Assembly: GCA_026018925.1 (NCBI GenBank)
Contig: JAKSZU010000133.1
Location: forward strand, 186,001 to 250,000
DNA length: 64,000 bases
Direction: 5' to 3'
Source: Tupaia tana
Lineage: Eukaryota; Chordata; Mammalia; Scandentia; Tupaiidae
Part shown: piece after piece, positions 1 to 10,730 of the stretch
Position numbering within the stretch: position 1 is the stretch's first letter
Layout: every line of letters begins with the position of its first letter
The notes under the pieces: generated by a model
Told to the model about the DNA's origin: nothing
Databases searched by the model: none
The model's input: only the letters and a program-made list of their open reading frames with translations
Made by a program: the position numbers and the translations under genes

Positions 1-811
1 ATTACATTTATGGTTTTCATATGTTGAACCATCCTTGCATCCCTGGAATAAAGCCTACCTAGTTGTGGTGTATAATCTTTTTAACGTGCTATTGGATACT
101 ATTTGTTAGTATTTCTTACTGAGAAATTTTGCCTCTGTATTCATCAGGGATATTGGTTTGTAGTTTTTGTTGTTGTTTTTGTTTTGTGGTGTTCTTGTCT
201 GCTTATGAAATGTGGGTGAAGGGTGCTTCATAGAATAAATTTCAGAGGGTTTCCTCCTTTTAGATCATTAGAAATATTTGAGTAGAGTTGGGGTTATCTC
301 TTCTTTAAAAACCTTGTAGAATTCAGGCGTGAAGCCATCAGGTCCTGGACTTTTTTGTTGTTGTTGTCGGGAGACTACTTATTACTAATTCAATCTCATT
401 GTTTGTCATGGGCCTATTCAGGTTTCCTATGTATTCCTGATTCAATCTTGGTAGATTATATGTGTTCAGAAATGTGTCCATCTCATCCAGGTTTTCTTGT
501 TTGTTGGCGTACACTCGCTCGTAATATTCACGAATGTTGTGCAGTATTTCTGTTATGTCTGTTGTAATATTGCCTGTTTTATTGCTGATTTGATTAATCT
601 GACTTCTTTCTCATTTCTTCTTAATTAGTCAAGCTAATGGTATGTCAATTTTGTTTATGTTCTCCAAGAACCAGCTTTTGGTTTCACGTATTTTCTGTAT
701 AGTTTGTTTATTCTCTATTTCATTTATTTCTGCTCTAATTTTTATTATTTCTTTTCTTGGAGTATTTGTACAGTTTCTTTTTTTTTCCAGTTCCCTTATA
801 TGTCTTGTTAG
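1..811 (-). mobile_element. L1 LINE fragment, ORF2 (RT back to EN-RT linker), antisense
   Basis: Reading the minus strand gives decayed L1 ORF2 protein. A 64-codon open stretch at 629-823 has the linker between endonuclease and reverse transcriptase (contains [16 protein letters not shown]). The part nearer coordinate 1 corresponds to downstream reverse-transcriptase sequence. Stops and frameshifts are frequent, so it is dead. It is truncated by the window edge on the left and abuts a SINE on the right. Confidence 0.9.
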
Positions 812-1052
812 GGGTGCATGCACTCACCAAAGAGATACAGAGAAAGAGAGACATAGTGAGAGAAAATGAGAAATCATCCCCAGGGAGAGTGGCTACACCA
901 CAATCCCTTCTTCTCCATTCTCCTCTCAGAAATTTTGGGCATGTGCACACATGTGTCCAACGTATTTCTCAAGCCACCAGGTCCAGGACTCAAACTGCAG
1001 TTAGTCATATGGAAACTGAGCATCTTAACCACCACACCACCTGCCTGTGCTT
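812..1052 (-). mobile_element. Long tRNA-derived SINE, diverged copy
   Basis: Minus-strand copy with the tRNA-like head at about 1052 and the pyrimidine-rich body at about 830-870. It is well diverged from the CpG-rich copies elsewhere in the window, so it is probably an older insertion. The poly-A side merges into the L1 fragment. Confidence 0.8.
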
Positions 1053-1109
1053 CTCATTTTTTACAGAAGAAATATATTAGAATTTTGTGAAAGTAAAGAA
1101 AGTAGTAAT

Positions 1110-1278
1110 AAAGGGGCTGGCCGGTGGCATGGTGCTTAAGGGTGCTAGACTTCCATTCAACCACGGTTTGAGTCCCAAGACCTAGCGGCTTGATTACTCT
1201 CTCTCTTTATCTCAATCTGTCCCTCTTGTGTCAAATTAAAATAAATAAGTAAAGTTAAATAAAATAATTCTTTTAAAA
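1110..1278 (+). mobile_element. Short tRNA-derived SINE
   Basis: Head GGGGCTGGCCGGTGGCATGG, B-box-like GGTTTGAGTCC, CT-rich stretch, then an A/T-rich tail. Flanked by a direct repeat AAAGAAAGTAGTAAT at 1095-1109 and 1279-1293. The right repeat runs straight into the start of an ERV LTR. Confidence 0.9.
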
Positions 1279-1292
1279 AAAGAAAGTAGTAA

Positions 1293-1956
1293 TGAAACCA
1301 AGCAGGGACCTCCTAAGAGGGATAGATCCTAAGTTTGCCCTTCTATTAAAGAAAAAGTGAAAATTTTCCAAACTGAAATTTAATAAGGGCTAAACTAAAA
1401 GTAAATTGTGTTTTCTAAGGTTTATGGAATGCAAGGTCTATTTACCTTGTAATGGCCTAGAGTAAGAGATAATTCTTCAGATTTCTCATTATGAGAGAAC
1501 ATTGACCATGAATAAGGCCCATTTGACTTCTAAAACTCTCACTTTTAGGAAAGATAAGGTTTTTATTTCAATATGTAAGATGTTTTGTAGGATGGAAACT
1601 GCTGGCTGCAAGCTCAAAAGACCCCAGGCTGAATGGCTCCAGATAGATGAACAGAAATTTGATTATCTAAGGCCTCACTAATCAAGTATGCCCATGAGAT
1701 GATCACATCCTCTTGAATCAATCAGTGAGTTAGGAACTTGCCTGGGACCCCCCACCGCCCTCCCCCCCCCCAATTTTGCCTTTAAAATCGCATGTGGGGA
1801 ACACCTCGGGAGACCGGGTCTTTTCAGCATGACCTGCCCACTCTCCTCACTTTGCACTTTGAAATAAAGCTATACTTTCTTTGATCACACCATGTGCCTA
1901 TGGTTTACTTTTATAGTACTTGGATGGGTGAGCAAACCTGATTGGCATTTGGTAAC
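1293..1956 (+). mobile_element. ERV LTR, family 1 copy A
   Basis: Starts TGAAACCAAGCAGGGACC and ends GGTAACA. AATAAA lies near 1863, followed by the conserved 3' portion found in the other family copies. Matching copies are at 2226-3059, 14579-15227 and 21119-23356. A TG...CA structure with a poly-A signal fits an LTR. No flanking target duplication was found. The exact 5' edge is uncertain because similarity to copy C seems to reach a few bases further upstream. Confidence 0.75.
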
Positions 1957-2225
1957 AGTTTATTAGCAACCCAGATGAGACAAAGGTCTTGTGTGGGTGT
2001 CTTGCCCAAGGTCCAGCAACCCTTGACCTATGGCTACCCTCAGAACTCTTCCTGCAGGCGCCTGAGCACCTTGTCTCAGGGACAGTCCTGAGTGATTGGC
2101 CATCGACCAGGTGCCATTGACCCATGGAGATATCAGTTTTGTGGTGAAGGATGTATGTCATTGGATTATATTTGGTAGATGTCTGGTAAGTTATGGGAGT
2201 TGTGTATGATGACACCAAGTAGATA
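1957..2225 (+). other. Spacer between two family-1 LTRs
   Basis: About 270 bp with no recognisable gag, primer-binding site or polypurine tract. It could be all that remains of an internally deleted provirus, or host DNA between two solo LTRs. Confidence 0.4.
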
Positions 2226-3059
2226 TGAAATTGAGCAAGGACCCACTATATTTTCTAAGATTCTTGAAATATAAGGTCCATTTACATTGTAATGACGCAG
2301 AGTAAGAAATAAGTCTTCAGACTTTAGTTATGATAAAGACCAACATGGATCATGAGTAACAGCCATTTGACCTCTAAAACTCTCACTTAAAGGAAAGATA
2401 AGGTTTTCATTTCAATATGTAAGATGTTTTATAGGCTGGAAACTGCTGGTTGTGAGCTCAAAGACTCCAGGCTAAATGGTTCCAGAAAGTTGAAGAGAAA
2501 TTTGGTTATCTAAGGCCTCACCAATCAAAAATGCCCAGATGATCCTGTCCTCTTGAACCAATCACTAAACTGATCATGTATCTGGGACCTCTGGTCCTAA
2601 TTTTGCCCTTAAAAATGCATGTGGGGAGGGACCAGCAGTTAGTGTAATGGCTATGTCACTGGACTCCCACGTAGTCGACCGCGGTTCAAGTCCCGGACCC
2701 GGGTGGCTTAAACTCACGCTGGGCGCGTGTGCATGCATGCCCAAGATCCCGAGAGGAGAATGGAGGAGAAGGGATTGCGGCATGACCATCCCCCCTGGGG
2801 GGTGATTTCTCGCTTTCTGTCTCTCTGTCTCTCTCTGTCTGGCGAGCGCACGCACCCTATAGCAAAAATCTCTCAAAAAACAAAAAACAAAAATGCATGT
2901 GGGGAACATTTCAGGTAGATGGGGTCTTTTCAGCTTGAGCTGCCAGCTCTCCTTACTTTGTGCTTTACAATAAAGTTGTACTTTCCTTCATCACACCATG
3001 TGCCTGTGGTCTGGTTTTATAGCTCTTGAGCAAGTGAACCTGATTTGCGTTCGGTAACA
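2226..3059 (+). mobile_element. ERV LTR, family 1 copy B (interrupted by a SINE)
   Basis: Begins TGAAATTGAGCAAGGACC and ends TCGGTAACA, with AATAAA near 2970. Compared with copy A it lacks roughly 95 bp near the 5' end and carries a SINE at 2628-2888. Same orientation as copy A, 270 bp downstream. Confidence 0.75.
2628..2888 (+). mobile_element. Long SINE inserted in LTR copy B
   Basis: Near-consensus copy: GGGACCAGCAG head, GGTTCAAGTCCC B box, CCCCCCTGGGGGG hairpin, CCTATAGC end and A-rich tail. TSD AAAAATGCATGTGGGGA at 2611-2627 and 2889-2905. Confidence 0.95.
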
Positions 3060-3084
3060 TATTTAATCTCTATTTTTTCTCCTT

Positions 3085-3260
3085 TTTTTTAAAGAGATTT
3101 TTGCTATAGGGCGCGTGCGTTCGCCAGACAGACAGAGAGAGACAGAGAGACAGAAAGCGAGAAATCACCCCCCAGCGGGGGATGGTCACACCACAATCCC
3201 TTCTCCTCCGTTCTTCTCTCGGGATCTTGGGCACGTATGCACATGCGCCTGGCGTGAGTT
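3085..3260 (-). mobile_element. Long SINE lacking its tRNA head
   Basis: Minus-strand copy with tail, pyrimidine body and CACGCC region, but the tRNA-like head is missing. At its internal TTAAAA site it passes directly into the A/T-rich tail of the next SINE. Confidence 0.85.
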
Positions 3261-3289
3261 TTATTTATTTATTTATTTTTATTTATTTA

Positions 3290-3549
3290 TTTTTTTTTGG
3301 AGAGGTTTTTGCTATAGGGCGCGTGCGCTCGCCAGACAGACAGAGAGAGACAGAGAGATAGAAAGCAGGAAATCACCCCCCAGGGGGGATGGCCACGCCG
3401 CAATCCCTTCTCCTCCATTCTCCTCTCGGGATCTTGGGCACGCATGCACACGCGCCCGGCGTGAGTTTAAGCCGCCGGGTCCAGGGCTCGAACCGCGGTC
3501 GACTACGTGGGAGTCCAGTGACATAGCCATTACGCTAACTGCTGGTCCC
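3290..3549 (-). mobile_element. Long SINE, complete
   Basis: Complete minus-strand copy. Its tail is an ATTT-rich microsatellite (3261-3290) adjoining the headless SINE. It retains CpG-rich GTCGACTACGTGGGAGTCC, so it looks younger than its neighbour. Confidence 0.9.
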
Positions 3550-3870
3550 TTTAATTTCTATTTTGACAGAATGTATGTTTGGTGAGTTTTCCTCCATTTG
3601 ACCAAAGGATAGCTACAAGCCTCCCTTTAGACAGTTGGTTTCTGCTTTGACAGAATCTTTGTTTGGTGTGATCTTCCCCTTTGGATACAGGGATAAGAAG
3701 CCTTGAGAGACAGTTTGGAAATTTGGTAACCTGTGAATTTAATTTTATAAGTTGTGTTTGAACCGGCCATGACTAGAACTTATATGTGAAACTGTGAGGG
3801 AGCTCTATTCCTCTTCTCACCCTTAGGGTATATTTTGTAAGTGAAAAGGAAAATATACCAGCCAATTTAA
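3550..3870. other. Unassigned DNA
   Basis: No coding or repeat signal I can name. Two similar stretches containing TTTGACAGAAT (near 3561 and 3647) hint at an old local duplication. Confidence 0.3.
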
Positions 3871-3881
3871 CAGAGTAGAGT

Positions 3882-4154
3882 CTTTTTTTTTTTTTTTTTT
3901 GAAGAGGTTTTCGCTATAGGGCGCGTGCGCTCTCCAGACAGACAGAGAGAGACATAGAGACAGAAAGCGAGAAATCACCCCTCAGGGGGGATGGCCACGC
4001 CACAATCCCTTCTCCTCCATTCTCCTCTCGGGATCTTGGGCACGCACACACACGTGCCTGGCATGAATTTTAAGCCACCAGGTCCGGGATGCAAACCGCG
4101 GTCGACTACGTGGGAGTCCAGTGACATAGCCATTATGCTAACTGCTGGTTCCCA
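3882..4154 (-). mobile_element. Long SINE
   Basis: Complete minus-strand copy with a poly-T (poly-A) end at 3883-3900. TSD CAGAGTAGAGT at 3871-3881 and 4155-4165. Confidence 0.95.
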
Positions 4155-4165
4155 CAGAGTAGAGT

Positions 4166-5229
4166 TTTAATAGACCAAATCTTAACACAATTTAAACTGG
4201 GCAGTTGTCCCCAGCCAGCTTAATGGTCAACTTGGCATTTAAGTTGGCAGAACAGTAATATGTCATACAAAAAGTGTAAGTGAGGGAGTGAGGTAGAGAA
4301 ATCATTAGTTACATTCTGAAGTTTACCTGCATTAACATGGTTTAAAAGGCAGGATGCCTGTGATTGACTGAAGCCTAGCTGCTGTGATTGGCTATAACCT
4401 AGCAACGAGTTCAGAAAAACAGCCTAACATGTACGATTTTGACTTACCTGTATTAATCAAAGTGTGGGAGTACAGTAGCTGTTTTAGGCCAAAATAGTTT
4501 AACATGTAGAACTGGGAACTTTTAGCTATGATTCTAAGGAAAGAAAAGGCGATAACTCTTATGTAATATTATCTGGCCCCAATGTTCCCTAGGATCCAGG
4601 GAAGAATAAGTGTTTAAATTAGGTAACTAACTTCCAACTATAATCATTTCATGGGGAAAAAAAAAAGTAATATGTATGATTGTTTTGTGGGGGGAAAGAA
4701 AAGGAGCATGCTTAAAATTTTAGTTAGAGGGTCTGCTCACTAACGCTCTGTGAAATGTGCATTCATTTATATCAGTAAAGTCACTAGCAGATATAAATAG
4801 GCTTTTCTGATGCTGTCCCTCTGCCTTTTCTTGGAATAGGGAAAAAAGGATTAGAAGTTGTGACCTCTGGCCTAGAAAGGCAAGATTCTTTGCATTTTTC
4901 TCCCCTCACTCTTTTTTAGCATAGCTCCAGACGTCCTTTGCCCTTTGGAGTGTACAACTTCTAGTAGTTTGCCCTGTCTTAAAGGAGCAGTTTGTGTGGG
5001 TCTCACGTGCATGGTTATATGCTAAATGTCTGTGCGCCTTTTCCTTTACCCCTGTGTGTCTTTCCCATCTGCCTTTCCTTTTCCTGAGTCAGTGGTTTTT
5101 TCAGTGAACCAAAGGGCAAGTTCCTTGCTCCCTATAGATTTGGTGTGGTGAGCAAGGTAAAACAAAGCTGCCCTGCTCTTCCAGAAGTCACAGCCAAGAG
5201 AACTCAGGCCTTGACAAGTTGGCAAAAAT
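4166..5229. other. Unassigned AT-rich DNA
   Basis: About 1.06 kb with no convincing open frame or repeat family. I see nothing beyond short homopolymer runs. Confidence 0.4.
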
Positions 5230-5244
5230 GGGGAAGAACTTCTT

Positions 5245-5441
5245 TTTTTTTAATGAATTATTTTATTTTAACTTTATTTATTATTATCATCATCATTATT
5301 TTCCAGTTTGATCAGAAAGAGACAGAGAGAGAGAGAGAGAGAAAGGAAGTGAGAAAGCAAGCCACCAGATCTGAGACCTGAACCATGGTCGGCCATGTGG
5401 GAGTCCAGTGCCTTTAACCACCATGCCACTTGCTGGCCCCC
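5245..5441 (-). mobile_element. Short SINE
   Basis: Minus-strand short form: A/T-rich tail, GA-rich stretch, then CCATGGTCGGCCATGTGGGA head region. TSD GGGGAAGAACTTCTT at 5230-5244 and 5442-5456. Confidence 0.95.
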
Positions 5442-5604
5442 GGGGAAGAACTTCTTACCAGTCAGACTCCTGCTCTGTCTGTGGAATTCAGTTCAAAAGT
5501 TGGTAAAAATCATTGTTTTGTTTCTTTTCTAAGTTAAGATTAATGGGAGAAGAAGATCTATATGAATAAATTATTCCACCTGGGTATAGTGCCATAGTGT
5601 TTTT

Positions 5605-5873
5605 ATTTTCTCTCTCTCTTTTTTTTTAAAGAAGTTTTTGCCTTAGGGTGTGTGTGCTTACCAAAAAGAGAGAGACAGAGATGGTGAGAGGAAAAGTGAA
5701 AGGTCACCAACCCGCAGTGTGGGTGGCTGCACTGCAATCTCTTCTCCATTCTCCTCCCTGGACCTTCAGCATGCATGGGCCGACATGATTTTAAAGCTAC
5801 CAAGTCTGGAACTCAGACCATGGTTAGCCATATTAGAGTCCAGTGACACAACAGCTGTGCCACCTGCTGGTCC
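5605..5873 (-). mobile_element. Long SINE (first of a shared-target pair)
   Basis: Diverged minus-strand copy. Flanked by CCATAGTGTTTTT at 5592-5604 and 5874-5886. The right copy is also the left TSD of the next SINE. Confidence 0.9.
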
Positions 5874-5886
5874 CCATAGTGTTTTT

Positions 5887-6145
5887 TTTTTTCTTTTTTT
5901 GGAGAGGTTTTTCCTATAGGGCGCATGCGCTCGCCAGACAGACAGAGACAGAGAGACAGAAAGTGAGAAATCACCCCTCGGGGGGATGGCCACGCTGCAA
6001 TCCCTTCTCCTCCATTCTCCATTTGGGATCTTGGGCATGCACACACATGTGCCTGGTGTGTTTAAGCCACCTGGTCCAGAACGCGAACCGCGGTCAACTA
6101 CGTGGGAGTCCAGCGACACAGCCATTACGCTAACTGCTGGTCCCC
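5887..6145 (-). mobile_element. Long SINE (second of a shared-target pair)
   Basis: Less diverged minus-strand copy flanked by CCATAGTGTTTTT at 5874-5886 and 6146-6158. It therefore inserted at the duplicated target of the older neighbouring SINE. Confidence 0.93.
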
Positions 6146-6410
6146 CCATAGTGTTTTTCTAGTGTGAGTAACTATTTCCTGTTTTTTCCCCACCTGGAAA
6201 TGGTCTCTATTTCTGTGTTAAATGTCCTAAGGAGGACAGAACACAGACTTAGAACTCATAAAACCCAATATTCAATCCAGATCTCACAGACTGACAAATT
6301 TTGCAATTCTCATCAGGTCAGCACCTATCTGGCCTGATGGGTCCTCAAGCTAGACCCACCTGGCTGTGGGTCCTCCACAAAGATTGGTTCTTCTGTCCCC
6401 TTATATCTTT

Positions 6411-6676
6411 TTTTTTTTTTTCTGGAGAGGTTTTCGCTATAGGGCACGTGCGCTTGCCAGACAGACAGAGAGAGACATAGAGACAGAAAGCGAGAAATCA
6501 CCCCCCAGGGGGGATGGTTACGCTGCAATCCCTTCTCCTCCATTCTCCTCTCGGGATCTTGGGCATGCACGCACACGCGCCCGGCATGAGTTTTAAGTCA
6601 CCGGGTCCAGGACGTGAACCGCAGTTGACTACGTGGGAGTCCAGCGGCATAGCCATTACGCTAACTGCTGATTTCC
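6411..6676 (-). mobile_element. Long SINE
   Basis: Complete minus-strand copy between imperfect direct repeats CCCCTTATATCTTT (6397-6410) and CCCCTTTATATCTTT (6677-6691). Confidence 0.92.
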
Positions 6677-6691
6677 CCCCTTTATATCTTT

Positions 6692-7135
6692 GAGAGCTTG
6701 ATTTGTGACCTAAAGAGAGTTCTCTCTTGATTCCTGCCATCTCAAGAGAGTGATTTACACATGGCCGGCCTGAAAAGACTGGGAACACAAGCCATATAAG
6801 ATTTCATGGAGCACACTTTTTGTACCAAATGTGTCACGCTCTCAATAATTAGTCTTATGTGGAAATGTAAATTTGGGACCTTGAAGTATAGCCAGTCTGA
6901 ACTTGTTTTTTTTTTCATATGTGTGACTGTCAAGATTTTTCTGTTTCTTGCCTATCTTTGGGAGTAATTTGGATCTTGTTTTATTTTTTCAGTTACAACT
7001 TGGCTTAAATTCTATTTTATATTCAACATATGATAAAAGTGTGTATGTGTGCACATGCATATGCACACATACATGTGTAGATATTTAGCCTTACCTGTAG
7101 GAGAAAGGGGGCAGTTTTAATTAAAACTGTATTTA
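6692..7135. other. Unassigned DNA
   Basis: No gene signal. It includes a TG/CA-rich stretch at about 7040-7075. Confidence 0.35.
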
Positions 7136-7410
7136 GGGGCCAGCAGTTGGTTTAATGGATATGTCACCAGACTTCTATGTAATCGACCATGGTTCGAGTC
7201 CTGGACCTGGTGTCTTAAACTCATGCCAGTCACATGTGCGTGCATGCCCAAGATCCCGAGAAGAGAATGGAGGAGAAGGGATAGCAGTGTGGCCATCCCT
7301 CCTGGGGGGTGATTTCTCACTTTCTGTCTTTCTGTCTGTCTCTGTCTTTCTGGTGAGCACATACGCCCTATAGCAAAAACCTCTCAAAAAAAAAAAAAAA
7401 AAAAAAAAAC
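7136..7410 (+). mobile_element. Long SINE
   Basis: Plus-strand copy from GGGGCCAGCAG to a run of about 25 A. CpG sites have mostly decayed to TG/CA, so it is of intermediate age. Confidence 0.92.
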
Positions 7411-7571
7411 TAAGCAGAAAGAAATAAAGTTGTTCATTGAAACAAAAACAGATATGTTTGTTGTTTGCCTAGGTAAAAACTGATGACGACAGATATAAAA
7501 AGATTGTTCTTAAAGAGTCCTTGCAGAAAAGTCAGCCTACTTAGAAGCCAATACACTAGCCATCCTCTTTT

Positions 7572-7774
7572 CTTTTTTTTTAAGAAAAAGTATTTTTTTA
7601 ATAATTATTTATTTAATTTTATTTATTCATCCATTTATTTTAATTTGACCAGAAAGAGATACACAGAGAGAGAGGGGGAAAGTGAGAAAGCAAGCCACCA
7701 GGTCCGGTACTCGAACCACGGTCGGCCATGTGGGAGTGTCCAGCATCTTAACCACCACACCACCTGCTGGTCCC
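7572..7774 (-). mobile_element. Short SINE
   Basis: Minus-strand short form with the B-box complement CTCGAACCACGG. TSD ACTAGCCATCCTCTTTT at 7555-7571 and 7775-7791. Confidence 0.95.
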
Positions 7775-7826
7775 ACTAGCCATCCTCTTTTAAAGCCTCT
7801 GTTTCTCTCTTGGATCCCATTTTTTT

Positions 7827-8089
7827 TTTTTTTTTGGAGAGGTTTTTTGCTATAGGGCGCGTGCACTCGCCAGACAGACAGAGAGAGACATAGAGACAGA
7901 AAGCGAGAAATCACCCCCCAGGGGGGATGGTCACGCCGCAATCCCTTCTCCTCCATTCTCCTCTCGGGATCTTGGGCACGCACGCACACGCGCCCGGCGT
8001 GAGTTGTAAGCCACCGGGTCCGAGACGCGAACCGCGGTCGACTACGTGGGAGTCCAGCGACATAGCCATTACGCTAACTGCTGGTTCCC
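7827..8089 (-). mobile_element. Long SINE, young subfamily
   Basis: CpG-rich, nearly undecayed minus-strand copy with the diagnostic CCGAGACGCGAACCGCGG segment and GGTTCCC head, also seen at 15577-15836 and 41848-42141. Flanked by CTTGGATCCCATTTTTT on both sides (left copy starts near 7810, right near 8090). Confidence 0.95.
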
Positions 8090-8106
8090 TTGGATCCCAT
8101 TTTTTC

Positions 8107-10135
8107 ATGGCCACATTTCAGTGCACTGAACCTTTTTGTTTGAATCTCTTTCTAACTGCAATTAGATCTTTAGGACTTGTTCTTTTATGTGTTTTATCTC
8201 AGGTCTGGAGCTCTACACTCTTTTGCATTAAACTCATTGATCACTTTGGATTTGGGGGTAACAAGTGTTACTTTTGTAAAGTGAATGGTTGTATGCTGAT
8301 TACTGTGTGAAATTGGCTTTCTTTACTTTTTGTTTTCATTACATGCTTTCATTAGGAAAAAGTCTCAAATATCTGATTCAGTCAGACAGACTGACAGTAA
8401 GTAGCATTTTGCTACAAGGAGAAGTACTGCCTGTATTAGTCAAGGAACTATTTGAACCAGTCACCTGTCTAATTTGAGTGGACTTGTTAACCAATTCCTA
8501 TGCCATCTGCATACTTAGTTAAAATAGTACACAAAATTTTTACAATTTTATGTTCCCTGGGTATTCATTTTGTTCAGTGTTTTTTGTGTCTTTAAAGTGC
8601 AAGTTTCTTAATCTGTCTTCTCTAGAATTGGATAGAAGACTTTAGCTACATGTGCAGATGAACTAACTTGTTTCATGTACAGTGATGCATTCCAAATTAT
8701 ATTGTCCTTTAAAACTGAGCTTTACAGTCTCTTGACTAAAATTCTAAAATAAAAACTATAATTCTTTTACTCTGTATCATATGTGTGTACATACATGTGC
8801 AGTATGTTGTGTTTATGTGTATGTTTGTTATGCGGTACCAAATTGATTTACATGTATTCTTATAGGTAAAATAGACTCAAACGATATTCAAGTTCATGTG
8901 ACTTGAGTAAAATTTTTGATAAGGCTGATTTTAAATTGTTAAATATAAATCAAGATGTCTTCAGAATTGTTATTATGTGAATCAGGACCCAAATGGCCTC
9001 TGTCCTAAATGGCCATACTGAGTGCCACATGTACAGTTAGGTTACAGAAGAACTTGGGAAACATTGTAGCAATCTCTTGTTTCTGGTAATTCAGTCTTTA
9101 GATAAGATGAGACTAGCTGGCGTAGGGCTAGCTTGATTTTGTTTTACTTCAAAAGAAAACACCTTAAATAAATAGCCTTGTTTTTCATAAGTCACTCAAA
9201 GATAATGATTAAAAACAAGTAAACTGGGTAAGTGAAAATGAAGTAAATGATTGTAATTGAACTTGTCACCATTTTTATATTTTTCCGAGTAGTTTAAATT
9301 TTCAAGATATATATTAAATTAAGTAATATTAATATGCTTGAGTTATTTCTAAATATTGAAGCATTAATAATTAAGTAGAAGATTAGGCGTTTTGTATGAT
9401 ATTAAAGTTAGAAACATAATTGAATCTGTTAACAACTTTGTTATAAGGAAATATTTGTAGATATTATTGAATGGATGTTAGGATTACAGGAAAGTGGTAA
9501 CCAAAGCTAGAAATTAGAGAAACAATTATGTATCTAAAATATACAAAGAAAATTAAAATGTTTTTGACATGAAATAAAAAGAAAAGAAATGAGGGTATGT
9601 TTTTGTTCAAGAGTAGTTTTGTCTGTTATAGAGGACGTTTGAATATTATTTTAAAGCAAGTAAATAAAGATGGACTATTATACATCAAACCAAATGAATA
9701 TAAAAAGTTAGAAAAAGGAAACATAGGATCTTAAGTTAAAAGTAACTGGAATTGACTAAATGTATCCAAAAACACTAATAAAGACTAAAATTTGTTTTAC
9801 TTTTTTTTTTTATAAAATATTAACGAAAATGAGTAAAGTTTTTTTTTTTTAACTTTTTGAGTATAAGAAAGAAAACAGGAATAATTCTGTGTGCCTTCTA
9901 CTGTCTTAGTTTGTTTATTTAGCTGCTGTAGTTAAAAAGTCTGATTCTAATCTATTTCAGAGCAAAGATTTTATAGCTATGGTTTAAATTTTTTTTAATT
10001 GTCACTGGTTAATTAAATGACAGTCACAGCCCTAATACTGTTTTAAAAAGAGTTGTAAATCTTTGATATTTGACAAATTTCTCAAGTCAAATTTCATTTT
10101 CAATTTAAACTTTTTGACCTTGTACTAATTATTGA
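8107..10135. other. Unassigned AT-rich DNA
   Basis: About 2 kb with no recognised repeat or gene. A short open stretch at 8289-8477 (62 codons) has no family I recognise and no supporting splice or start context. I see nothing else. Confidence 0.4.
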
Positions 10136-10162
10136 AAATTTTAAAAAATTATTTTATTTAAC

Positions 10163-10201
<39 letters not shown>

Positions 10202-10326
10202 TTTTAATTTGACCAGAGAGGAACAGAGAGTGAGAAAGAGAGAAAGCCTCCGGGTTCAGGACTTGAACTGCAGTTGGCCATGTGGGAGTACAAAACCCTT
10301 AACCACCATACCACCTGCTGACCCCT
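10136..10326 (-). mobile_element. Short SINE with expanded TTTA tail
   Basis: Minus-strand short form. Its A-rich tail has grown into a long ATTT microsatellite at about 10160-10204. Confidence 0.88.
10160..10204 (+). repeat. (ATTT)n microsatellite
   Basis: About eleven ATTT units, grown from the tail of the short SINE. Confidence 0.95.
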
Positions 10327-10630
10327 AATTTTGGGAAATTCTTAACAGGGTTATTGGATGTCTGAGTAAAACAGATATGACTTTATGACATTTTGAAATT
10401 ATATGGGAAATATTGTCCAATATGAAATAGAGTTTAGCTCTCTGTATACAAATTCATGTCAAAGTGTTCCTAAGTTGTATGAGATTCTCAAACAATGGTT
10501 ATGTATTAGTATGTTATTAGTCATACTTGTAATGCTAAATAGTTCTAGTGTAGTTTGTCACAGAAATGATCAAATTTGATGATAAATCATTGACTTGGGG
10601 TTATGGTAAAATCAGATCTCAAGCTCTGGA

Positions 10631-10687
10631 CTTTTTTTTTTTTTTTTTTTAAGAATTGTTTAACTATTTATTTATTTATTTTAATTT

Positions 10688-10730
<43 letters not shown>

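Noticed and set aside
2640-2700. tRNA gene-like head with A-box and B-box elements in many places
   Set aside because: Each lies at the start of a SINE with body, poly-A tail and TSD; the cloverleaf is degraded and none looks like an independent tRNA gene.
1293-3059. LTR copies A and B as the two ends of one small provirus
   Set aside because: No primer-binding site, polypurine tract, matching TSD or viral gene in the 270 bp between them; left as two LTRs with an uncertain relation.
7911-8114. Recurrent 60-130 codon open frames with shared peptides such as [14 protein letters not shown] and SPPFSSRDLGHA
   Set aside because: They are translations of the long SINE in various frames and strands; the repeated peptide reflects the repeated DNA and not a protein family.
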